Source: Planctomycetota bacterium (GTDB lineage: Bacteria > Planctomycetota > B15-G4 > JADJEK01). From it: a DNA stretch of 15,837 bases. The notes beneath the pieces were generated by a model. The model made no database searches and was not told where the DNA came from. It saw only the letters and a list, made by a program, of their open reading frames with translations. The position numbers were made by a program, and so were the translations under genes. Numbering within the stretch: the stretch's first letter is position 1; every line of letters begins with the position of its first letter. Positions 6,786 through 12,376 of this stretch are shown in pieces. Location: the NCBI GenBank assembly GCA_016795255.1, contig JAEUIB010000853.1:1-15837 (forward strand), written 5' to 3'.

Positions 6786-9533
6786 TCAGCGCTCGATGCG
6801 CATCCGCGCGCGCAGGCCCTCGTGCTCGAACGTCAGGCCGAAGCCGACGTTCGAGAACACCTCGGTGAACGGCTTGGCCGGCGGCGCGTCCTTCGCCGCG
6901 AGGGGGTGGCCGAACGACGTCGACTCCATCGTCCGCGCGGCCTCGTTCCAGACGAAGCTGCCGCCGGCCGGGTCGACGAGCGTCTCACCCCACAGGCGCA
7001 GATGGACGGCGACCGGATCTTCGCTCGGGAACAGGCGCTTCCATTCGTTGAGGATCGGCAGCGCGCGCCACGCGGCCGCGCGGCGGTTGTCGTCGGCCGC
7101 GTCGTGGAACACGTGGACGAGCGCGTCGAGCACCCGTCGCTTCAGGTCGAGCGTCACGCTCTCGCCGAGCGGCGCCGCGGACTGCGCCGGCGCGGCGCGG
7201 CGATCCATCGCGCGCTTGATCACGTCCTCGTTCAGCGACAGCGTCAAGCTCTTCGACGACACGCAATAGAACAGCGAGTGCTCGAGCGGCTCGCCGTCCG
7301 CGCCGCGTCCCGCGCCGATGTCGCCGGAGATCTGCACGTACGCGCTGTCGCCGTACTCCTTGGTCTTGAACCGCACGAGCCCGGGCGCCGATTCGTTCGC
7401 GTAGGTGCGCATGAACGTGAGGAACGCCGCGCACGCCAACGAGTCCTTTACGCCGACCTCGACGGCCACCGGGATGTCGTTCAGTCGCTCCTCGAGCAGG
7501 TTCTCGAAGTCGCTGTCGTCCACGCGCAGCTTCGCCAGGTCATCCCAGATCGGCGCATCGTCGAAGTAGACGGCGAAGTGGTTGCTGATCCACGCCAGCG
7601 GGCTGACGTCGATCTCGCCGGTCATGGTCTCGAACATGCTGCGGCCCATCTGGAACACCGACGACTCGGTGTTGATCGCCTGGACGTAGTGCGCGATCGA
7701 CTCCGGATGCGGGTCGCCGTCGCCGGCCTTCAGCGTCACGCCGTTCGTCACTTCCGTGAATTCGCGGAAGTCGGAACCGGCGATCAGCGGCATCACCGTC
7801 AGATCCGTGTCGAGCGCGCGATCGTCGATCGCGATCCGCAGCGCGATCGGGTCGAAGTAGTTGGTCCAGTTCGCCTGGTAGCCGTTGCGGAAGCGCGCGT
7901 ACGCATCGGCCTCGGCCTGCGTGACCTTGTCGATCGCGATCTCGATCGCCGGCGTGACGAACCGCGCCGAGCCGTACGTCGCTTCGAGCGCGCTCCGCGC
8001 GGCGGCGTCGGCGTCGTCGAGCTTGCCGTGCTCGATCGCGCGCGCATGCAGTTCGGCGAGTTCGAGCGCCGCGCGCGCGCGGCGCGACGACGCGATGCGG
8101 AAGCGCGGCGAGCACCAGCGCCGGATCGTCGGATCGGTCAGCAGTACGAGCGCGTTCTCGCCGTTGCCGCGGACGTAGCGATCGCGGAAGAAGCGGTACT
8201 CGTCGAGCTTCGCCAGCGCGTTGCGCGTGCCGTTCGCCGTCTTCACGAGCTCCGCGAGTTGCGCCTTCGAGTTCGTGACGACGAGGGCCGGGCCGACGCG
8301 CGCGAGATACGAGCTCAGCGAGCGATCCGCGGTCCGCACCGCGTAGTACGCGACGCCTTCGACCGTTCCGTCCTCGCGCGTCGCGCCGCTCGCGGCGTTC
8401 GCGGCCGTGTCGAGTTTCGTCTTCAGCAGCGTGAACAGCCCGTCGGCCTTGTCGGTCTCGAACAGGATCGCGAGGTCGGTGCCCGAGTCGAAGTCGACGT
8501 CGGAACCGGTCATCGCGACGCTCTTCACGAAGTGGTCGCCGAACAGCCGCGCCAGCGTGGACAGTCCGAGCGCGAGCTGCGCTTCGTACTTCTCGCGCGG
8601 CAGGCCGCGGGTCGCTTGGACCGCGAACAAGTCGACGAGCGGCGACGCGCGGCGTTCGAGCTCGTCGGCGAGACCGAGGTACGCCGCGAAGCTCGGGCAC
8701 AGCACCGCGTACTGGTCGTCGGGGATCACGGCGGCCAGCGGGTCGAGCTCCGGCTGCTTGCCCTCGACGAGTTTCGCCCAATCGAACGCGCGCACCTCGA
8801 TGCCGGGGATCGAGGCGACGTCGAGGTTCGCGTCGGTCTGCGCGGACAGGCGCAGGTCGCGATCCCATTGCAGGTTCTCGGCGATCGCGCGCGCGCCGGA
8901 GAACATCTCGAACGTCGTGTCGAGACCCTGCTCGTCGTCGAAGCCACGGGAGAACCGCGGCGACACCGGCGATTCGGTGACGACCGGCTGGCCGGTCAGT
9001 CTTGCGACCTCGGCGCGCGCTTCGCTCGCGACGTGCTTGAACCAAGCGTGGCCGGGCAGCTCGGATGCGGCGAGCAACTCGTAATGCTCGGCCTTCGCGC
9101 GCAGGAACAGCGCGCGCTGACCGTCCGCCGTCGCCGACGCCGCCGGCAACACGAAGCGCGACGACACCAGGCCGCGCTGGTCGTCGCTCGGAGCGACGAC
9201 GATGCCGGTGACGTCGCCCGGTGCGTTCGTCCACGCGACGATGTTCAGCGCCTCCGGGAACCCGTTGGCCTCGTCGGCCTGCGCGACGAGGTACGCCTCG
9301 CCCTCGACGTCGAGGCGGACGAACGGCACGAGTTCGGGCCGCGTCCAGCGGAACGAGCGCAACGACCACGGCGACGTCGCGAGCGGCGACGGGTTGCCGT
9401 CGGTCCACGTCATCGACGACAGCGGCGCGACGAACCAACGCTCGGCGGCTTCGCCGACGTTCGGGAGCGCGGTCGTCAGCGCGGCCAGCACCAAGCCGGA
9501 GCGCAGGAATCGAGCGAGGGAGGAGGAGATCAT
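6786..9533 (-). CDS. Large exported protein of unknown function (planctomycete-type, 915 residues)
   Basis: The protein begins MISSSLARFLRSG, with a hydrophobic core and a plausible cleavage after GEA (about residue 29), so it is predicted to be exported. I do not recognise a named family. Visible features are VGPALVVTNSKAQLAELVKT (413-432) and a basic tract, RRWCSPRFRIASSRRARAAL (471-490). Near the C-terminus is LFYCVSSKSLTLSLNEDVIK. Segments of the form 'value stored and compared, then residues like NSKAQL' recall DUF3352-like proteins, but that is a weak impression. There is no transmembrane helix beyond the signal. The start at 9533 is preferred over an in-frame extension to 9641 because the signal peptide begins there and a sigma-54-type promoter at 9607-9622 would place transcription start near 9596. 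A strong hairpin follows the stop. Confidence 0.8.
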   Translation of the reverse strand: MISSSLARFLRSGLVLAALTTALPNVGEAAERWFVAPLSSMTWTDGNPSPLATSPWSLRSFRWTRPELVPFVRLDVEGEAYLVAQADEANGFPEALNIVAWTNAPGDVTGIVVAPSDDQRGLVSSRFVLPAASATADGQRALFLRAKAEHYELLAASELPGHAWFKHVASEARAEVARLTGQPVVTESPVSPRFSRGFDDEQGLDTTFEMFSGARAIAENLQWDRDLRLSAQTDANLDVASIPGIEVRAFDWAKLVEGKQPELDPLAAVIPDDQYAVLCPSFAAYLGLADELERRASPLVDLFAVQATRGLPREKYEAQLALGLSTLARLFGDHFVKSVAMTGSDVDFDSGTDLAILFETDKADGLFTLLKTKLDTAANAASGATREDGTVEGVAYYAVRTADRSLSSYLARVGPALVVTNSKAQLAELVKTANGTRNALAKLDEYRFFRDRYVRGNGENALVLLTDPTIRRWCSPRFRIASSRRARAALELAELHARAIEHGKLDDADAAARSALEATYGSARFVTPAIEIAIDKVTQAEADAYARFRNGYQANWTNYFDPIALRIAIDDRALDTDLTVMPLIAGSDFREFTEVTNGVTLKAGDGDPHPESIAHYVQAINTESSVFQMGRSMFETMTGEIDVSPLAWISNHFAVYFDDAPIWDDLAKLRVDDSDFENLLEERLNDIPVAVEVGVKDSLACAAFLTFMRTYANESAPGLVRFKTKEYGDSAYVQISGDIGAGRGADGEPLEHSLFYCVSSKSLTLSLNEDVIKRAMDRRAAPAQSAAPLGESVTLDLKRRVLDALVHVFHDAADDNRRAAAWRALPILNEWKRLFPSEDPVAVHLRLWGETLVDPAGGSFVWNEAARTMESTSFGHPLAAKDAPPAKPFTEVFSNVGFGLTFEHEGLRARMRIER

Positions 9534-9606
9534 GGTTCGAGGGTTTCCATTCGAGAGGAGGCGGGGTGCGTCGGAGCGGGAGCGCGCCGCGAAGTCGCCT
9601 TCCAGG

Positions 9607-9622
9607 TGCGATCCGCGTGCCA
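9607..9622 (-). promoter_or_regulatory. Sigma-54 (-24/-12) promoter for the 915-residue exported protein gene
   Basis: The minus strand reads TGGCACGCGGATCGCA. This matches the -24 element TGGCAC exactly and the -12 element TTGCA with one change (TCGCA), with the obligatory ten bases between GG and GC. Predicted transcription start is near 9596, leaving a leader of about 63 nt to the ATG at 9533. Confidence 0.65.
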
Positions 9623-9697
9623 CGACCGGCGGCACGCACAACCTACGGATCCACAGGATCTTTCGTCACTCTCGAGCCGCGTCCCGCGCACCGTGGC

Positions 9698-9733
9698 CTG
9701 GCAGAAAATGTCCAGCTCGAGCAGGAAATGCCC
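9698..9733. promoter_or_regulatory. Candidate enhancer (UAS): two repeats 20 bp apart
   Basis: GGCAGAAAATGTCC (9700-9713) and AGCAGGAAATGCCC (9720-9733) match at 11 of 14 positions and are offset by exactly 20 bp, about two helical turns. The first lies inside a dyad, CTGG-N10-CCAG (9698-9715). The second contains GCA-N5... TGC half-symmetry. They lie roughly 100-130 bp from the minus-strand predicted start and 185-215 bp from the plus-strand one, typical distances for activator sites at sigma-54 promoters. The likely binder, by inference, is the activator encoded at 10626-12203. Confidence 0.4.
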
Positions 9734-9890
9734 GATGGCTTCGGCTCAGATGCGACCCGAAGGTCCGCGTCGCGAGCGCGGGTCGACCTCCGGTTCGGCT
9801 CGCTCAACACCTGAGTGGGCTTGGAGTTGAGGAGTTTTCGATGAGCTCGGATCGACGTCGTCCGACGGTCGTGGAGCGCCGCGCGCACTC

Positions 9891-9907
9891 TGGCATTCCG
9901 AGTGCAT
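9891..9907 (+). promoter_or_regulatory. Sigma-54 (-24/-12) promoter-like site for the OmpH-like/activator operon
   Basis: The bases TGGCATTCCGAGTGCAT keep the GG and GC dinucleotides with exactly ten bases between them. They differ from TGGCAC-N5-TTGCA at two positions (T for C in the -24 box, G for T in the -12 box). Predicted start is near 9917, about 60 nt before the ATG at 9977. A small inverted repeat (tccga-gtgcat-tcgga, 9897-9912) overlaps the -12 element and could be an operator. Confidence 0.5.
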
Positions 9908-9976
9908 TCGGAGCTCGCGGGCGGGGTGTGGCGCGCACTTCGCGCGTCGGGCCGCCCGATTCGATCGAGGACTCCC

Positions 9977-10522
9977 ATGTTCGCTCGCAGTGTCTCGTCG
10001 TTGTCGATCGTCCTGGTGCTGGCGGCCGCGGCCGTCGGCTCTTGTCTGTTGCCGCCCACGAATCCGCCGCGCGCGGTGAAGGTCGGCGTCTACGACTCGC
10101 GCGCCGTCGCGGTCGCGTTCGCGCACTCGGCGCAGAACCGCGCGGTGCTCGAGGACCTGATGCGGCGTCGCGACGAGGCGAAGAAGGCGAACGCGACCGC
10201 GGACGTCACCGCACTCGAAGCGCGAGGCGCCGCGCTGCAGGAGCGCTTGCATCGTCAAGGGTTCAGCACCGCGTCGATCGCCGACATCCTGGCGCCGATC
10301 CAGGCGCAGTTGCCGGCGATCGCGCAAGCCGCTGGCGTCGACGTCCTGATGTCGAAGTGGGACGTCGCGTATCGAGCCGCCGACGTCACGTTCGTCGACG
10401 TCACGCCGGCGATGATCGCGCCGTTCGCACCGAACGCCGACGTGCGCAAGATGATCGACTCGCTGCTCGAGCAGGAACCGCTGTCGCTGTACGAGCACGA
10501 CTGGGACGCACACCAGCATTGA
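9977..10522 (+). CDS. Skp/OmpH-like periplasmic chaperone-family putative lipoprotein
   Basis: This 181-residue protein has an N-terminal hydrophobic segment ending VGSC (C23), a plausible lipobox, so it is probably membrane-anchored in the periplasm. The mature start VKVGVYDSRAVAVAF (35-49) corresponds to the first strand of OmpH/Skp proteins. A charged helical region follows (about 53-93, with LEDLMRRRDEAKKAN), and then IAQAAGVDVLMSKWDVAYRA and DVTFVDVTPAMI (115-147), the typical C-terminal OmpH core. The helical arms look short for Skp, so a holdase role is only possible. The start at 9977 is supported by GAGG six bases upstream and by the signal; an in-frame ATG at 9902 lies before the predicted transcription start. 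A sigma-54-type promoter precedes it, and the activator gene follows 103 bp later. Confidence 0.75.
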   Translation: MFARSVSSLSIVLVLAAAAVGSCLLPPTNPPRAVKVGVYDSRAVAVAFAHSAQNRAVLEDLMRRRDEAKKANATADVTALEARGAALQERLHRQGFSTASIADILAPIQAQLPAIAQAAGVDVLMSKWDVAYRAADVTFVDVTPAMIAPFAPNADVRKMIDSLLEQEPLSLYEHDWDAHQH

Positions 10523-10556
10523 CACCAGCCTCGAATGGTCCGTGCGACGTCGGGAT

Positions 10557-10595
10557 CGACGGCGCTGCGCATCGTTCGCGAGTGCGCCGCCGTCG
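10557..10595. other. Inverted repeat between the OmpH-like and activator genes
   Basis: Perfect 8-base arms (cgacggcg at 10557-10564, cgccgtcg at 10588-10595) enclose a 23-base loop with further pairing potential (tgcgca/tgcgcc). It lies 31 bp before the activator start codon and could lower readthrough or affect translation of the activator. GC-rich sequence makes chance pairing common, so confidence is low. Confidence 0.3.
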
Positions 10596-10625
10596 AATCC
10601 GGCGATCGATCGGCACGGTGACGCG

Positions 10626-12203
10626 ATGACCGGCTTCTCCGCATCCGACGTGCGCCGGGCGCTGGTGCTCCGGCAGTTGACGTCGACGAATCCGTTCGGG
10701 CCCGAGCGCATCGCGCTCGAACGCGAAGCACTCGGCGACGACGTACGGCGCCTCGGGCCGTCGTGGCATCTGCATCACGAGCTGCACCGCGAGCGCGTCG
10801 ACGCGATCGCGCGACTCGCGGCGCGCAGCGACGAACTCGCGCGCCGGATGCGGGCGGTGCTGGAACAGCACGGCGGCGACGCGCAAGCGCGAGCGCTGTA
10901 CGTCGACGTCGCGACCTTCGCGCTGTACCACGAGCTGCATCCCGCGATGCAGGAGTCGATCGCCACGGCGTTCTCGCCCGGCCGTGCGCGGGAACGCGGC
11001 CCGTCGTTCACGGCGTTCCGCGAACGCGCGCGCGAGCTGTTCGAGATCGGCGGCCGCCGACTCGCCGAGGTCGAATCCGACGCGCACCTGTTCGCGCTGA
11101 TCTTCCAGCTCAATCGCGCGTTCTTCGCGATCTACCACGTGCTCGTCGGCGCGTCCGACGCGATGGTGAACCTGCGCCAGCAGATCTGGCAGTCGATCTT
11201 CACGCACGACCTGCGGCGCTATCGAGCGTCGTTGTTCGAGCGACTGCGCGACGTCCCGACGCTGATCACCGGGCCGTCGGGCAGTGGCAAGGAGCTCGTC
11301 GCGCGCGCGATCGCGTATGCACGGTACGTGCCGTTCGACGTCGACGCGGGGAAGTTCGCCGCGCGCTTCGTCGACACGTTCCATCCGATCAACCTCGCGG
11401 CGTCGTCCCCGACGCTCGTCGAGTCCGAGTTGTTCGGCCACCGCAAGGGCGCGTTCACCGGAGCGCTCGCCGATCGCGTCGGCTTCTTCGCCAGCAGCGG
11501 TCCGCACGGCTCGGTGTTCCTCGACGAGATCGGCGATCTCGATCCGGCGATCCAAGTGAAGCTGCTGCGCGTGCTGCAGACGCGCGAGTTCAACGCGCTC
11601 GGCGACGACACGACGCGCCGGTTCGAAGGGAAGGTCATCGCGGCGACGAACCGCGACTTGGCGCGGTCGATGCGCGACGGCCGCTTCCGCGAAGACCTCT
11701 ACTACCGCCTCTGTGCCGACCGGCTCGTCACACCGTCGTTGCGCGAGCAACTGGCCGGCGATCCGGCCGAACTGTCGCGCCTCGTCGCGCACGTTGCGCG
11801 CCAATGGGTCGACGGCGACGACGCCCAGCGCCTGACCGAGCAATGCGTGGCGTTCGCGGAGTCGAAGCTCGGCCGCACCTACGCGTGGCCCGGCAACTTC
11901 CGTGAACTCGAGCAATGCGTGCGCAGCGTGCTGTTGCGCGGCGAGTACACGCCGGCTCATCCCGACGCCGACGATGGCGACGTCGGTCGAACGTTGGCCC
12001 GCGAGTTCTCCGCGGCGACGCTGACGGCGGAGCAATTGCTGTCGCGCTACGTCACGTACGTCTATGCGCGCACGGGCAGCTACGACGCCGCGGCCCGCGT
12101 GCTCGATTGCGATCGGCGGACGGTGCGGGCGCGGGTGGACGGCGGACTCCTACGCCGCTGGCGACAGGGATCCGAAGGAGAGTCCCCGCGCGCGCCCGAG
12201 TGA
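10626..12203 (+). CDS. Sigma-54-dependent enhancer-binding transcriptional activator with an unrecognised N-terminal domain
   Basis: This 525-residue protein has three parts. Residues 1 to about 195 form a mostly helical, Arg/Leu/His-rich region with no receiver, GAF, PAS or FHA motif that I can see. Residues about 205-440 are the AAA+ domain: Walker A TGPSGSGKE (215-223), the sigma-54 contact loop GAFTGA (275-280), Walker B VFLDEIGDLD (297-306), the arginine finger in DGRFREDLYYRL (351-362) and sensor II WPGNFRELEQ (421-430). Residues about 468-505 form a Fis-type helix-turn-helix (GSYDAAARVLDCDRRTVRAR). All parts needed to activate sigma-54 RNA polymerase and bind an enhancer are present. 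The stretch after the arginine finger (LVTPSLREQL) departs slightly from the usual PPLRER. The start at 10626 avoids an Arg-rich extension to GTG 10542. It is probably cotranscribed with the OmpH-like gene. The signal sensed is unknown. Confidence 0.9.
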   Translation: MTGFSASDVRRALVLRQLTSTNPFGPERIALEREALGDDVRRLGPSWHLHHELHRERVDAIARLAARSDELARRMRAVLEQHGGDAQARALYVDVATFALYHELHPAMQESIATAFSPGRARERGPSFTAFRERARELFEIGGRRLAEVESDAHLFALIFQLNRAFFAIYHVLVGASDAMVNLRQQIWQSIFTHDLRRYRASLFERLRDVPTLITGPSGSGKELVARAIAYARYVPFDVDAGKFAARFVDTFHPINLAASSPTLVESELFGHRKGAFTGALADRVGFFASSGPHGSVFLDEIGDLDPAIQVKLLRVLQTREFNALGDDTTRRFEGKVIAATNRDLARSMRDGRFREDLYYRLCADRLVTPSLREQLAGDPAELSRLVAHVARQWVDGDDAQRLTEQCVAFAESKLGRTYAWPGNFRELEQCVRSVLLRGEYTPAHPDADDGDVGRTLAREFSAATLTAEQLLSRYVTYVYARTGSYDAAARVLDCDRRTVRARVDGGLLRRWRQGSEGESPRAPE

Positions 12204-12247
12204 GGGTGGACTCGCCCGACCGATCCGCGCTTCGAACGCGATTTCCC

Positions 12248-12266
12248 CCCCGACGAAGGGTCGGGG
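12248..12266. terminator. Possible terminator hairpin after the activator gene
   Basis: A perfect 7-bp inverted repeat (ccccgac and gtcgggg) with a 5-base loop starts 44 bp after the stop at 12203. No T-tract follows on the plus strand, so support is moderate. The rest of the gap to 12376 shows no clear promoter. Confidence 0.35.
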
Positions 12267-12376
12267 ATCGGACATGACGGAGTGGCCTTCGACCGGTTCG
12301 CCCGGCACTCTAGGGCCAACCCGGCGGCGCCGGTCTCCCCGCGGCCTGCGCTCGATCCATGCTTCCGAGGAATCCC

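Larger units (their letters stand above)
9534..9976. promoter_or_regulatory. Divergent intergenic regulatory region (443 bp)
   Basis: No credible gene lies here. The region separates the outward-facing genes at 9533 (minus) and 9977 (plus). It holds a sigma-54-type promoter for each side (9607-9622 minus, 9891-9907 plus) and a pair of 14-bp repeats between them (9700-9733), each listed separately. Several A/T-rich patches (for example cagaaaatg and gttttcgatg) stand out from the GC-rich surroundings. Confidence 0.6.

Noticed and set aside
6618..9830. A 1070-codon open frame on the plus strand opposite the 915-residue exported protein
   Set aside because: Arg-rich mirror frame of a GC-rich gene; no domain, signal or ribosome site. 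The minus-strand frame has a signal peptide, a promoter-like site and balanced composition.
10542..10625. Upstream GTG start for the sigma-54 activator
   Set aside because: The 28 added residues are Arg-rich and non-conserved in appearance, and the region contains an inverted repeat; ATG 10626 gives a normal N-terminus.
9841..10629. ATG at 9841 with a good GAGGAG seven bases upstream, opening a 262-codon frame
   Set aside because: Most of it overlaps the OmpH-like gene out of frame and is Arg-rich; its start lies upstream of the predicted sigma-54 transcription start. The GAGGAG is the only support. A short leader peptide cannot be excluded, but the frame does not close early.
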